From Geminocystis herdmanii PCC 6308 (lineage in GTDB: Bacteria > Cyanobacteriota > Cyanobacteriia > Cyanobacteriales > Cyanobacteriaceae): a stretch of DNA of 64,000 nt. This document shows, piece after piece, positions 50,613-60,290 of the stretch (position 1 is the stretch's first letter; each line of letters begins with the position of its first letter). A program made the translations under genes and the position numbers. The stretch covers positions 1,952,230-2,016,229 of the forward strand of contig NZ_CM001775.1 of the NCBI RefSeq assembly GCF_000332235.1, read 5' to 3'. The notes under the pieces were generated by a model, which was given only the letters and a program-made list of their open reading frames with translations, had not been told where the DNA came from and did no database searches.

Positions 50613-51845
50613 ATGAAAATCTTAGTTCTTAATGCTGGTTCAAGTAGTCAAAAAAGTTGTTTATATGATATTAATTCCCTTGAAAATATCATTTCTCCTC
50701 CTTCTCCTCTTTGGGAGGCAATCATTGATTGGACTGTTAGTAGTAATTATGGACTGTTAAAAGCAGAAGCTAAAGGCAATAAAATAACCCTTGAGTTACC
50801 CATAAGTAACCGTCAAACCGCTATTAAAACTATGTTAGATACCATGAGGGAGGGCAAAACTAAGGTTTTAAATGATTTGTCTGATATAAATGTAGTTGGT
50901 CATAGAGTAGTACATGGGGGAAGTAAATACTCTCAGGCAATTTTGATTACGGAGGAGGTTAAGGCAACGATTAGAGAATTAATACCTTTAGCACCTAATC
51001 ATAATCCTGCTCATTTAGAAGGTATTGAAAGTATTGAGAAGATAAATCAAGAAATTCCTCAAGTAGCGGTGTTTGATACGGCTTTTCATCGCACTATCCC
51101 TGATTATGGCAAAATTTACCCTATTCCTTATGAATATTATGAACAAGGAATCCAACGTTATGGTTTTCATGGTATTTCCCATGAATATGTAGCCCAACGT
51201 ACAGCAGAAATTCTCGATCACGAAGTGGCGCTGCACGATCGAACTTTAGATAGTCTTAGATTGATTACCTGTCATTTAGGTAACGGTTGTTCGATTACGG
51301 CGATAAAAGATGGTATCAGTGTTAATACCAGTATGGGTTTTACTCCCTTAGAAGGGGTGATGATGGGCAGTCGTAGCGGTTCGATCGATCCAGCTATTGT
51401 TACTTATTTTATGAGAGAATATGACTATGATAACAGGGTTATTGATGAAATTTTAAATAAAAAATCGGGATTATTGGGAATTTCAGGGATTTCTGGGGAT
51501 TTGCGCACGGTATTAAAAGCGATGGAAGAAGGAGATATTAAAGGGAAGTTAGCGGTAGAAATGTATATTAATCGCATCCAAGAAGTGATTAGCAGTATGT
51601 TACCTTGTCTTGGGGGTTTAGATGGTTTAGTTTTTACCGCAGGAGTTGGGGAAAATTCGGCATTTATTCGAGAGAAAATTTGTGATAAATTGGGCTTTTT
51701 AGGGCTTAAATTAGATACTGAAAAAAATAATCAATTTTGTTTAGATAAAAACATCGCTACGGATGATTCGGCAGTTAAAATTTTGGTGGTACATACTCAA
51801 GAAGATTGGTCGATCGCCCGACAATGTTATCATTTAATAAGATAA
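50613..51845 (+). CDS. ackA: Acetate kinase
   Basis: A 410-residue enzyme that interconverts acetate and ATP with acetyl phosphate and ADP. Motifs: MKILVLNAGSSSQKSCLYD, HRVVHGGSKYS, VFDTAFHRTIPDY, HLGNGCSI and FTAGVGENSAFIR. Complete. It follows the cNMP-binding gene by nine bases and shares its promoter by layout. With the pta-like gene at 27480 and adhE it fits fermentation. Confidence 0.97.
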   Translation: MKILVLNAGSSSQKSCLYDINSLENIISPPSPLWEAIIDWTVSSNYGLLKAEAKGNKITLELPISNRQTAIKTMLDTMREGKTKVLNDLSDINVVGHRVVHGGSKYSQAILITEEVKATIRELIPLAPNHNPAHLEGIESIEKINQEIPQVAVFDTAFHRTIPDYGKIYPIPYEYYEQGIQRYGFHGISHEYVAQRTAEILDHEVALHDRTLDSLRLITCHLGNGCSITAIKDGISVNTSMGFTPLEGVMMGSRSGSIDPAIVTYFMREYDYDNRVIDEILNKKSGLLGISGISGDLRTVLKAMEEGDIKGKLAVEMYINRIQEVISSMLPCLGGLDGLVFTAGVGENSAFIREKICDKLGFLGLKLDTEKNNQFCLDKNIATDDSAVKILVVHTQEDWSIARQCYHLIR

Positions 51846-51949
51846 AGTAATTGACAAAGCAGGAATGTACATATTCGATAGAACTCCCTCTGTCATTGGG
51901 AGGCACGAAGCAATCTCCAAAACTCCGAATAATATTATATTTTCATATT

Positions 51950-52226
51950 CTAATAAACTTCATTATGAGAGCCAATATCAACCAAAATAATTTCTTTTTC
52001 CGTAATGATTAAATGAAGACAAATCCTGTAAGAAATATTAATTGATACTGAATACAAATCTTGAAGTTTGCCTTTTAATCTATGTAATCTCAATGACGGA
52101 TGATGAGGATTTAATTCCAGTAATTTTAAGGTTTTTTCATATTGTTTAACTAATTCAGGTATGTTTTTTGATAAATTTTTTTGCTCTATTGTTATAGCTT
52201 TTTGTATAAATCAAATTATAATTCAT
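51950..52226 (-). pseudogene. RelE/YafQ-type toxin with frameshift
   Basis: ATG at 52226 overlaps the antitoxin end by 11 bases. It reads MNYNLIYTKSYNNRAKKFI and then KKHT before a TGA. A second frame continues at once with PELVKQYEKTLKLLELNPH and LYSVSINISYRICLHLI to a stop at 51950. The break is at an A6 run; losing one A restores one continuous toxin of about 91 residues. Either a real inactivating mutation or a sequencing error. Confidence 0.7.
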
Positions 52227-52470
52227 TAGTTATACGCTCAATATGTTTTTCTACACTTTCTTTCACAAAATTACCTTGCTCATACTCACTTTTTGCTTGT
52301 TGTAGTGCTATTTCCAATTCACATTCACGCAAATAATTATAATATTCCATATTCATAACCACAAAAGTATCTTGTCCTTTTACCGTGATTGTTTCCTGAC
52401 TCGTTTTTTCCAGTTTTGTTTTAATAACCGAAATACCTTTCTTTTTTAACTCTCCTGCTGAAATACTCAT
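52216..52470 (-). CDS. Phd/YefM-type antitoxin
   Basis: An 84-residue protein. The N-terminus ISAGELKKKGISVIKTKLEK has the Phd/YefM-like start, then TITVKGQDTFVVMNMEYYNYL, and an acidic C-terminal half that would bind the toxin. It comes just before a RelE-type toxin gene that carries a frameshift, so the antitoxin may be kept alone. Confidence 0.8.
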   Translation of the reverse strand: MSISAGELKKKGISVIKTKLEKTSQETITVKGQDTFVVMNMEYYNYLRECELEIALQQAKSEYEQGNFVKESVEKHIERITNEL

Positions 52471-52675
52471 AAAATCTTACTCCTTTTATCTCGATAACGC
52501 AGTGATCTGCTGCGCAGTGCGAACTTTACGTTTATTATATAACATCGATCAAACCTCCCAAAACCTCGATCACTCCACTTTTAGTGATCGAATCTACCTT
52601 AAATCACAGGAATTTTATCATCAACCGCTTTGCAATAAATTGACAAAGCTAATAGCACAAATCGGCTAATTAATT

Positions 52676-52798
52676 TTGCCTAAGAACTTATCCTTTGATG
52701 CCGATGGTAATGGTGCAGGTAGTTCGATCGACATTGCTCAGTTGCGACGTGGTTTAGCCTTTGGGAATGCCAATATCATCGTTTTTGGTGGTGCCTAA
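52676..52798 (+). pseudogene. C-terminal remnant of a calcium-binding/RTX-type protein
   Basis: A 40-codon stretch reads LSFDADGNGAGSSIDIAQL and ends ANIIVFGGA, stop. FDADGNGAG is like the last acidic repeat and C-terminus of type I secreted calcium-binding proteins. There is no start codon or upstream domain, so it is a decayed end. The 517-base spacer around it otherwise holds a CACTTTTAGTGATCGA palindrome near 52570 and a CCCCCAACTTTGGGGG hairpin near 52840. Confidence 0.5.
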
Positions 52799-52987
52799 GT
52801 AATCAAATGACTGGTGGATAATCCCCCTTTAATTCCCCCAACTTTGGGGGTTAGGAGACGAAAATTTTACAACTGATTTAGGATTGCTATAGTAGGTTGA
52901 AGAATTTGAATCCTTGAGAAAATTTATTTGGTAGAAATGTTATAAACTAATCTTTGTATTTAACACTTATACTAATTTTATATTCTA

Positions 52988-54325
52988 ATGACTACCCGTG
53001 TAATTATAGTTCGTCATGGTCAAAGTAGCTACAATGCGCAAAAAATGATTCAAGGACGTTGTAATGAGTCTGTGATTACGGAAAAAGGCGAAAAACAAGC
53101 CAATGCCCTCGGAAATGCCCTGAAAACGATCGAATTTGACGGATTATATTGTAGTCCCCTTCAAAGAGCACATAAAACTGCACAAATTATTCAAGAATTA
53201 AATGATCATAATCCTAATCTGATCATTGCCGAAAAATTAAGAGAAATCAATCTTCCTATCTGGGAAAAATGGAAAAAAGAAGACGTTAAAAGAGAATATC
53301 CCGAAGAATATCGTCTTTGGAAAGAAAAACCCCATGAGTTAAAGATGACAGTAGAAGGGGAAGACTTTTACCCCGTGTTGGATTTATACCGTCAGGCGCA
53401 GGAATTTTGGCAAGAAATCATCCCTCGCCATGATAACCAAACTATTTTAATTACTGCCCATAATGGTATTAACCGTTGTTTAATTTTAACTGCCTTGGGA
53501 ATGTCAGCTAGTTATTATCACACGATTCAACAGTCTAATTGCTGTATTAATGTCCTTAATTTTACTGGCAATTTTGGCGATGCTGTACAGTTAGAATCCT
53601 TAAATCAAACATCTCATTTAGGGATGCCTTTACCAGATTTTCGCCCCGAACAAAAACAAGGTTTAAGATTATTGTTAGTACGTCATGGGGAAACTGAATG
53701 GAATAGAATGTCGAGATTTCAAGGAGTTAAAGATATTCCCCTCAATGATAACGGCAGACAACAGGCACAAAAAGCCGCCGATTTTCTCAAGGATATAACG
53801 ATCGATTTTGCTGTAACAAGTCCATTATTACGCCCGAAAGAAACCGCCGAAATTATTTTACAAAATCATCCAAATATTAGTCTTACTACGAAAAAAGATT
53901 TAGAAGAAATATCTCACGGTTTATGGGAAGGGAAATTAGAAAAAGAAATTGAGGCAGAATATCCGGGTTTGTTAAATGAATGGAAAGAAAAACCTGAAAC
54001 AGTGCAGATGCCTGAGGGGGAAAATTTAGATCAAGTTTGGGCAAGGGCAGTCAATTCTTGGCATGAAATCATTAAAGAAAACCTAGAAGAAGGCAAAATG
54101 AAGACTGGTTTAGTTACTGCCCATGATGCTATTAATAAGGTAATTATCTGTTATTTATTAGGTTTAAAACCTGCTAATTTTTGGAATATTAAACAAGGTA
54201 ATGGAGCAGTAACGGTTATTGATTATCCTCAAGGCTTGGATGGTATGCCCATTTGTCAGGCGATGAATATTACTAGCCATTTAAGTGATAGTGTATTCGA
54301 TCGAACCGCCGCTGGAGCGCTCTAA
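52988..54325 (+). CDS. Tandem histidine phosphatase (phosphoglycerate mutase-like, two domains)
   Basis: A 445-residue protein with two dPGM-like domains. The first has RHGQSSYNAQ near residue 9 and TAHNG near 156. The second has LLLVRHGETEWNRMSRFQG near 228 and VTAHDAINKV near 377. Both carry the RHG catalytic motif. Members of this family act as phosphoglycerate mutase or phosphoserine phosphatase; I recall dPGM-like phosphoserine phosphatases in cyanobacteria but cannot assign this one. Confidence 0.88.
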   Translation: MTTRVIIVRHGQSSYNAQKMIQGRCNESVITEKGEKQANALGNALKTIEFDGLYCSPLQRAHKTAQIIQELNDHNPNLIIAEKLREINLPIWEKWKKEDVKREYPEEYRLWKEKPHELKMTVEGEDFYPVLDLYRQAQEFWQEIIPRHDNQTILITAHNGINRCLILTALGMSASYYHTIQQSNCCINVLNFTGNFGDAVQLESLNQTSHLGMPLPDFRPEQKQGLRLLLVRHGETEWNRMSRFQGVKDIPLNDNGRQQAQKAADFLKDITIDFAVTSPLLRPKETAEIILQNHPNISLTTKKDLEEISHGLWEGKLEKEIEAEYPGLLNEWKEKPETVQMPEGENLDQVWARAVNSWHEIIKENLEEGKMKTGLVTAHDAINKVIICYLLGLKPANFWNIKQGNGAVTVIDYPQGLDGMPICQAMNITSHLSDSVFDRTAAGAL

Positions 54326-54350
54326 TTAGGGTTTGCCTCATAGTCTTTTG
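54326..54350 (-). repeat. Solo terminus of repeat family B
   Basis: TTAGGGTTTGCCTCATAGTC matches the reverse complement of the right end of copy B2 (GACTATGAGGCAAACCCTAG). It directly follows the stop codon of the phosphatase gene; the rest of the element is absent. Confidence 0.6.
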
Positions 54351-54396
54351 GTGAAGGGGAGGTGTCAGGTGTCAGGTATTAGGTATTAGGTTTAAG

Positions 54397-55884
54397 CTAT
54401 TTTGCTTCGTGAAAAGTTTGCACATTACCATTAGGACTTAAAATTAATCGTACCGTTACTTGTTCTTGATCTGAAAAAGACGAGGTAATTTTTTCTCCTA
54501 ATAATGGTATTCCTGTTCGATCGAGAAACACGATCGCCACTTGTCCCACAGGCGTAACCTTAGCTAGAGAACCGTTTTGATTAAATTTTAAGCGATATTC
54601 AATGCTTTGTCGAAGATTTTCGGGGGGTTGCCATTTACCCTGAAAATATTGTTTGACATCACTAGATACTATTCCCGCCGATTTTTTGTCATTTAAAGAC
54701 GAATCTAAACGACTGATTTGCTGGGAAAATTGAGGACTATTTTCGATAACATTAGGGGAAATACTATTTAAACTGTTGATAGCTGGTGCTAAGTTATTAG
54801 ACGGCTTAGGGCGTGTTGCTGTTGTAGCTACCTCTGAGCTATTAGATTGTAAAGTGGGTAAAGTAGAAAGACGGGTGGGATATTGGGGAGGAGAAGGAGG
54901 AGTTAAAGGTTGAGTTGGTTGAAAAGAAGGAGTAATCGCCGAAGGAGATGGTTGTAAGGAGATAATATTAGGGGTTGTGGTGTCTATGGGAGGAGGAGAA
55001 GGCAGGTTAGAAATTGCTGGTGCAGGAGGAGGAGGTACAATAATTAAATTAGCTTGGGGGGAAGGTGCTAAATTATTATTAGAATTTTCGATACTGTTGT
55101 TAGCAATATTAGTATTTTCTGGTTGGGGAGGTTGAGTAATGGTAGAAGGAGGAGGCAAAAGAGGCTCTCTATTTTTGAGATTTTCTGGTACTTCAGGCGC
55201 TACGATCGAAGGTAGGGTATTAGCATCAAGGGGAATAGGTGGAATAACATCTTCTACATTAGAAGGAATAACTTCTGTAGTTCGATCAACTGGAATAGTA
55301 TCCGCCATCTGTCTTTCATAACGCCACCAAATTGCACCTCCCAAAGCAAAAGCTAAGGCGGTAATGGTAATACTTAATCCGATGTGACTAGACATGGATT
55401 CACCGTTATCGAAAATCGGTTTTGTAGCATCACGATGATAAGCCGAAAGAGCGTTAACAAAATCAAATAATTGAGTATTGGTTAAAATTACTTCTAAGAT
55501 TTCTTCTTTGGGGAAAAAGCATTGATAAAACAAGCGATGACGATAGGCAGAATCTCTACTGATAGAGATAAATTCTTCTTGATTATCCAACGGCAAGGCA
55601 CAAGTTAAAGATTCCCCTTCTAAACTATCAGATTCTAAATATTTACTAATATATTCGTTAATTTTTTCTCTCAATTTTTCCAATAAATTTCGATCGCCCA
55701 ATATAATACTTTTTTCACTTTTTGGTAATCTAGGATCATCAAAATGAAGTTGAAAGCTAAACTGAGGGGGGAAATTTTTTGCACCCCAATTACCCCAAAA
55801 ATGAGGATGATAAATTTCTAAAGTACAAGTAGGGGGGGTATAGCGTCTAAAAGAAGAAGTATTAATAACCATATTCAATGCCAA
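54397..55884 (-). CDS. DUF4335 family cyanobacterial protein
   Basis: A 495-residue protein. The N-terminal part (residues about 10-150), with SFRRYTPPTCTLEIYHP and DGESLTCALPLDNQEEF-type segments, matches the cyanobacterial DUF4335 domain as I recall it. A membrane segment follows at about 173-190 (GLSITITALAFALGGAIWW), then a long Pro/Ser/Asn-rich linker, and a C-terminal region with KLIL-type beta strands (GQVAIVFLDRTGIPLLGE). Function unknown. A second in-frame ATG four codons later is possible. Confidence 0.8.
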   Translation of the reverse strand: MALNMVINTSSFRRYTPPTCTLEIYHPHFWGNWGAKNFPPQFSFQLHFDDPRLPKSEKSIILGDRNLLEKLREKINEYISKYLESDSLEGESLTCALPLDNQEEFISISRDSAYRHRLFYQCFFPKEEILEVILTNTQLFDFVNALSAYHRDATKPIFDNGESMSSHIGLSITITALAFALGGAIWWRYERQMADTIPVDRTTEVIPSNVEDVIPPIPLDANTLPSIVAPEVPENLKNREPLLPPPSTITQPPQPENTNIANNSIENSNNNLAPSPQANLIIVPPPPAPAISNLPSPPPIDTTTPNIISLQPSPSAITPSFQPTQPLTPPSPPQYPTRLSTLPTLQSNSSEVATTATRPKPSNNLAPAINSLNSISPNVIENSPQFSQQISRLDSSLNDKKSAGIVSSDVKQYFQGKWQPPENLRQSIEYRLKFNQNGSLAKVTPVGQVAIVFLDRTGIPLLGEKITSSFSDQEQVTVRLILSPNGNVQTFHEAK

Positions 55885-55930
55885 GATGCCGTTTTTTGGG
55901 AATAAACAAAACCCTATTATTACACATCTG

Positions 55931-55985
55931 AGGGATTAGGGGATTGGAGGATTAGGGGATTGGAGGATTAGGGGATTGGAGGATT
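55931..55985. repeat. Tandem 16-bp repeat GGATTGGAGGATTAGG
   Basis: Three units of a 16-bp sequence (ATTAGGGGATTGGAGG), directly followed by repeat copy A3. Similar GGATTAGG sequence resumes after A3, so A3 may have inserted in the array. Confidence 0.8.
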
Positions 55986-56178
55986 ACCTGAGTTCGATAT
56001 AAAAATAGGTGAGGACTGACTTGGAAGACAGGCAGACAGGCAGACAGGAGGATTGTGTTTTTTTGAGTCAATAAAATTATTTTTAAAACCCACAAATATT
56101 GGGAATTTTTCTACCTGTCCACTTGTCCACTTGTCTACCTGTCTAGTTTTCATCATTTTCTTTATGGTTCACTGAGGT
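55986..56178 (+). mobile_element. Repeat family A, copy 3
   Basis: A 193-bp element from ACCTGAGTTCGAT to GGTTCACTGAGGT. Its ends match copies A1 and A2, but the inside is different: GACAGGCAGACAGGCAGACA on one side and CTGTCCACTTGTCCACTTGT on the other, able to form a long hairpin. AGGATT lies on both sides as a possible short target duplication, though the flank is repetitive. Confidence 0.65.
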
Positions 56179-56273
56179 AGGATTAGGTAATAATTTCTGA
56201 TTTTTTGTATATTCTATCTCGATCGAACTTAAAATGCTATAAGCTAAAAATAATTGATATGGGGTGAATGATT

Positions 56274-58013
56274 ATGAGTTATTTTATGGATAGACGAGCC
56301 TATGCTGAAACCTATGGAGTGACAAAGGGCGATCGAATTAGACTAGCAGACACAGAATTAATTATTGAAGTAGAGAGAGATTACACCGTTTACGGCGATG
56401 AAGTAAAATTTGGTGGTGGTAAAGTAATTCGAGATGGTATGGGGCAATCAGGCATTTCAAGGGCAGATGGTGCAGTGGATACGGTGATTACTAACGCTTT
56501 AATTCTCGATTGGTGGGGTATTGTTAAAGCCGATGTGGGCATTAAAGACGGCAAAATTTTCAAAATTGGCAAAGCAGGAAACCCGCAAATTCAACCTAAT
56601 GTGGATATTATCATCGGTGCAGTAACAGAAGTTATCGCAGGAGAGGGGATGATTTTAACCGCTGGAGGCATTGATACCCATATCCATTTTATCTGCCCTC
56701 AACAAATCGAAACCGCCCTTGCTTCTGGAATTACAACTATGATTGGTGGTGGTACAGGACCAGCTACAGGCACAAATGCCACAACTTGCACCCCCGGAGA
56801 GTGGCATCTCTATCGAATGTTAGAATCTGCTGACGCTTTTGCCATGAATTTGGGCTTTTTAGGTAAGGGTAACAGTAGCCAACCAGAGGGGTTAATTGAG
56901 CAAGTCAAGGCAGGTGCTATGGGGTTAAAACTCCATGAGGATTGGGGTACAACCCCTTGGAGTATCGACACTTGTTTAACTATTGCTGATAAATATGATG
57001 TGCAAGTAGCCATTCACACTGACACCCTTAACGAAGCGGGTTTTGTGGAAGACACCATCAATGCTTTTAAAAACAGGGTTATTCATACCTATCATACGGA
57101 AGGGGCTGGAGGTGGACACGCACCAGATATTATTAAGGTATGTGGGCAAATGAATGTTTTACCCTCCTCGACAAATCCCACTCGCCCTTATACTATGAAT
57201 ACCTTAGAAGAACACTTAGATATGTTGATGGTGTGTCATCATCTCGATCGAGGTATTCCCGAAGATGTGGCTTTTGCTGAGTCACGCATTCGCCGTGAAA
57301 CCATCGCCGCCGAAGATATTTTGCACGATTTAGGCGCTTTTAGTATGATTGCTTCTGATTCCCAAGCTATGGGAAGGGTAGGAGAAACTATTATTCGTAC
57401 TTGGCAAACTGCCCACAAAATGAAGGTACAAAGAGGACATTTGATCCCCCCCTCCCCCTTCAATAAGGGAGAGATTGATTTTAATACTACCAACGATAAT
57501 TTTCGGGCAAAACGCTACATTGCCAAATATACCATTAACCCTGCTATAACCCATGGTATCGCTGATCATGTGGGTTCGATCGAACAAGGTAAATTAGCGG
57601 ATTTAGTGTTGTGGAAACCTGCCTTTTTTGGGGTTAAACCAGAATTAGTAATTAAGGGAGGAATGATTGCCTATGCCCAAATGGGAGACGCTAACGCTAG
57701 TATTCCTACCCCTCAACCAAGGCACTCTCAACCAATGTTCGGGAGTTTTGGAGGTTCGATCACAACTACCAGTTTAACCTTTGTTTCTCAGGCTTCTTTG
57801 GAGTTAGATATTAAAGGTAAATTAGGCTTAAGAAAACCCACTATTGCCGTTAAAAATACCCGTAATTTGAGTAAAGCTGATATGAAGTTAAATGATTATG
57901 CACCTTTTATGGAAGTCGATGCAGAAACCTATGAAGTACGAGCCGATGGACAACTTTTAACCTGCGAACCTGCGAATATATTGCCTATGGCACAACGTTA
58001 TTTCTTATTTTAA
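56274..58013 (+). CDS. ureC: Urease alpha subunit, with in-frame insertion
   Basis: About 579 residues from ATG 56274 ([15 protein letters not shown]); another ATG lies two codons before. Catalytic subunit of nickel urease: nickel ligands HIHF (GGIDTHIHF) and the carbamylated lysine in GLKLHEDWG, histidine cluster with VAIHTDTL and [14 protein letters not shown], and the MVCHHLD flap. Between KMKVQRG and [10 protein letters not shown] the protein has an extra segment [15 protein letters not shown] (about residues 391-405) encoded by a C-rich/G-rich palindrome (57444-57475). Other urease genes are not adjacent, as usual in cyanobacteria. Confidence 0.95.
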   Translation: MSYFMDRRAYAETYGVTKGDRIRLADTELIIEVERDYTVYGDEVKFGGGKVIRDGMGQSGISRADGAVDTVITNALILDWWGIVKADVGIKDGKIFKIGKAGNPQIQPNVDIIIGAVTEVIAGEGMILTAGGIDTHIHFICPQQIETALASGITTMIGGGTGPATGTNATTCTPGEWHLYRMLESADAFAMNLGFLGKGNSSQPEGLIEQVKAGAMGLKLHEDWGTTPWSIDTCLTIADKYDVQVAIHTDTLNEAGFVEDTINAFKNRVIHTYHTEGAGGGHAPDIIKVCGQMNVLPSSTNPTRPYTMNTLEEHLDMLMVCHHLDRGIPEDVAFAESRIRRETIAAEDILHDLGAFSMIASDSQAMGRVGETIIRTWQTAHKMKVQRGHLIPPSPFNKGEIDFNTTNDNFRAKRYIAKYTINPAITHGIADHVGSIEQGKLADLVLWKPAFFGVKPELVIKGGMIAYAQMGDANASIPTPQPRHSQPMFGSFGGSITTTSLTFVSQASLELDIKGKLGLRKPTIAVKNTRNLSKADMKLNDYAPFMEVDAETYEVRADGQLLTCEPANILPMAQRYFLF

Positions 58014-58066
58014 TACTTAACAAAACAAAGAAAGTTTCGATCGAACTTTGGAAAATATTGTTTATC

Positions 58067-58180
58067 CTAGCAATGATTCAAGAATTCATAATTAATCAAA
58101 CAGTCGTTTTTTTTTAATAATTTATCGATTTTAATTAAATCCTTTAACTCTTTTAGATCGTTATCTGTGACTGTACTCAT
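58067..58180 (-). pseudogene. Short ORF resembling the start of a cyanobacterial coiled-coil/membrane protein family
   Basis: ATG at 58180 gives MSTVTDNDLKELKDLIKIDK and a short unrelated tail, 37 residues. TDNDLKELKDLI is the N-terminus of a widespread cyanobacterial family of small coiled-coil proteins with a C-terminal membrane segment, which are much longer. It looks truncated. The rest of the 373-base spacer up to the GTPase gene shows nothing. Confidence 0.45.
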
Positions 58181-58386
58181 GGTAAAATCCTTTTAATCTT
58201 ATGGAATATCTGATTAGGAGTAATGGCTGTTACTCCTAACAAACATTTTAATCCTAACTATCCTCAAAACTGCTATTAGAATTACTCGATCGATTCACTA
58301 ATTAAATACATGAGGTTAAACTATAGTTCTCAAGATTGTATTGTAAATTTAGTTTATAAGGTACGATCGCATTAAATATATAAACT

Positions 58387-60018
58387 ATGCCTTTATCTCG
58401 GATAATTACTATTGTTGTTGGTTTAAGTTTCATCTTCGGGTTAATGCTGTGGTTAATTAGTGCCTTATCCCGTCTTTACAGTGAAATTGCATGGACTAGC
58501 CCATTTTTAGCCAATTTTCTGGTATTTATTCTCATTGTCTTACTTATTTGCTTTATTGCTATCTTTATCTACTATTTAGGGGTTTTACCCAATCGCCAAA
58601 GTGGCACAAGAGGAAAACGCCGTAAAAATTTACCGACTTTACCCGCCGAAAAAAATCAAATTGCCTCCAAAACCATCCAAGCAGTAAAAAAACAAGTTGC
58701 CCAAATTCAAGATGAAGTTACCCAAAAAGCATTACTGGCTAAATCTCAACAAATTGAGGCTAATTTAACTACTGGTATCCTCAAAGTAGCGGTTTTTGGC
58801 ACGGGAAGCGCTGGTAAAACTTCCCTCGTTAATGCCTTAATTGGTGAGATGGTTGGTGATGTCAATGCAAGTATGGGAACAACAACAGAAGGTGTGACTT
58901 ATAGTCTAAAATTACCCCAAGCTAATCGAGAGATATTGATTACCGATACCCCCGGTATTTTAGAAGTGGGCGCCCCCGGAGAAATTAGGGAACAATTAGC
59001 GCGACAATTAGCTACAGAAGCGGATTTGTTGTTATTTGTCTGTGATAATGATTTACGCGCTTCGGAGTTTACCCCTTTGGAGGCTTTAGCCAGTATTGGC
59101 AAACGATCGATCCTCATATTTAATAAAATAGATTTATATTCAGAAGAAGATCAAGAAATAATTATTACCAACCTTCAAGAGAGGGTAAAAAATTTCATTG
59201 CCCCTGTGGATGTCTTAAAAGCCTGTGCTAATCCTCAACCAGTGCAGTTTTCCGAAGATGAAATGATACAACCAGACATTGACATAATAGCGGTAATTAA
59301 ACGTTTAGCAAGTATTTGCCGTGCGGAAGGCGATGATTTATTAGCAGATAATATTCTGTTGCAATCCCAACGATTAGGGGAAGAAGCCCGAAAATTGATT
59401 AGTCAGCAGAGGAGTCGAGAAGCGGATAAAATCATTGTGCGTTATCAATGGATTGGCGCTGGAGTCATTGCTTGTACCCCCCTTCCTGTGGTGGATATGT
59501 TGGCAACGGCGGCGGTAAATGCACAAATGGTGGTAGAAATTGGACAGGTTTACGGATGTGACTTAAATAGTGAGACAGGGAGAGATTTGGCTTTATCTTT
59601 AGGTAAAACTCTTGTTAGCTTAGGGGTGGTAAAAGGTGCGATCGAGCTTGTGGCAAAAGCCTTACAATTTACAGCAGCAACTTATGTTGTGGGTAAAGTG
59701 ATTCAAGGAATTAGTGCAGCTTATTTAACCAGAATTGCAGGAAAAAGTTTTGTAGAGTATTTCAGTCATGATCAAGATTGGGGAGACGGTGGTATAACAG
59801 AAGTAGTGCAAAGACAATTTAAACTAAGTCGTAAGGATGAATTTATTAAAGGTTTTGTGCAGGATGCTATAACCCGTGTCATTGAGCCGATTAAAGACAC
59901 TTTAGATAATAATTTTCAAGGGGAAGAAATGGAAGAAATGGAATACAGCAACGATGTTTATTTTGATGACGGTGATGATTGGGGAGATAACAATAAGTTA
60001 AAAGACGAATGGAATTAA
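58387..60018 (+). CDS. Era-like GTPase with DUF697 domain, membrane-associated
   Basis: A 543-residue protein. Two N-terminal membrane segments (residues about 4-25 and 35-60) precede a GTPase domain: G1 VAVFGTGSAGKTSL near 133, G3 LITDTPGILE near 179, and G4 IFNKIDLY near 247. The C-terminal part (about 360-480) is a DUF697-type hydrophobic region (GAGVIACTPLPVVDMLATAA). The tail is acidic. The exact role is unknown; such proteins are common in cyanobacteria. Confidence 0.88.
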   Translation: MPLSRIITIVVGLSFIFGLMLWLISALSRLYSEIAWTSPFLANFLVFILIVLLICFIAIFIYYLGVLPNRQSGTRGKRRKNLPTLPAEKNQIASKTIQAVKKQVAQIQDEVTQKALLAKSQQIEANLTTGILKVAVFGTGSAGKTSLVNALIGEMVGDVNASMGTTTEGVTYSLKLPQANREILITDTPGILEVGAPGEIREQLARQLATEADLLLFVCDNDLRASEFTPLEALASIGKRSILIFNKIDLYSEEDQEIIITNLQERVKNFIAPVDVLKACANPQPVQFSEDEMIQPDIDIIAVIKRLASICRAEGDDLLADNILLQSQRLGEEARKLISQQRSREADKIIVRYQWIGAGVIACTPLPVVDMLATAAVNAQMVVEIGQVYGCDLNSETGRDLALSLGKTLVSLGVVKGAIELVAKALQFTAATYVVGKVIQGISAAYLTRIAGKSFVEYFSHDQDWGDGGITEVVQRQFKLSRKDEFIKGFVQDAITRVIEPIKDTLDNNFQGEEMEEMEYSNDVYFDDGDDWGDNNKLKDEWN

Positions 60019-60025
60019 TTAACAA

Positions 60026-60123
60026 TGGAGAATGGAGAATGGAGAATGGAGAATGGAGAATGGAGAATGGAGAATGGAGAATGGAGAATGGAGAATGGAG
60101 AATGGAGAATGGAGAATGGAGAA
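60026..60123. repeat. Tandem 7-bp repeat (GGAGAAT), 14 copies
   Basis: About 98 bp of a perfect 7-bp unit, right after the GTPase stop codon. Such arrays are prone to length variation. Spacing is too regular and short to be a CRISPR array. Confidence 0.95.
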
Positions 60124-60246
60124 TTAAAGCGTTTTCAAAAATTTTGAGTTCAATTTATTGAACGAGAACATAATAGCCGTGTAATTCATTACACGGTGGT
60201 TGATTGATTAACGCCTAATTCCCTAATTCCCTAATCCTCTAAGGGG

Positions 60247-60276
60247 TTGTCAAGTTCGATCGAAATAGGTTATGAT
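60247..60276 (+). promoter_or_regulatory. Promoter of ssrA
   Basis: TTGTCA at 60247-60252 and TATGAT at 60271-60276 are 18 bp apart. The mature tmRNA begins at 60291. The spacer holds GATCGA. Confidence 0.6.
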
Positions 60277-60290
60277 GGAAGAATGCACAA

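Noticed and set aside
60026-60123. CRISPR array
   Set aside because: It is a 7-bp perfect tandem repeat without spacers.
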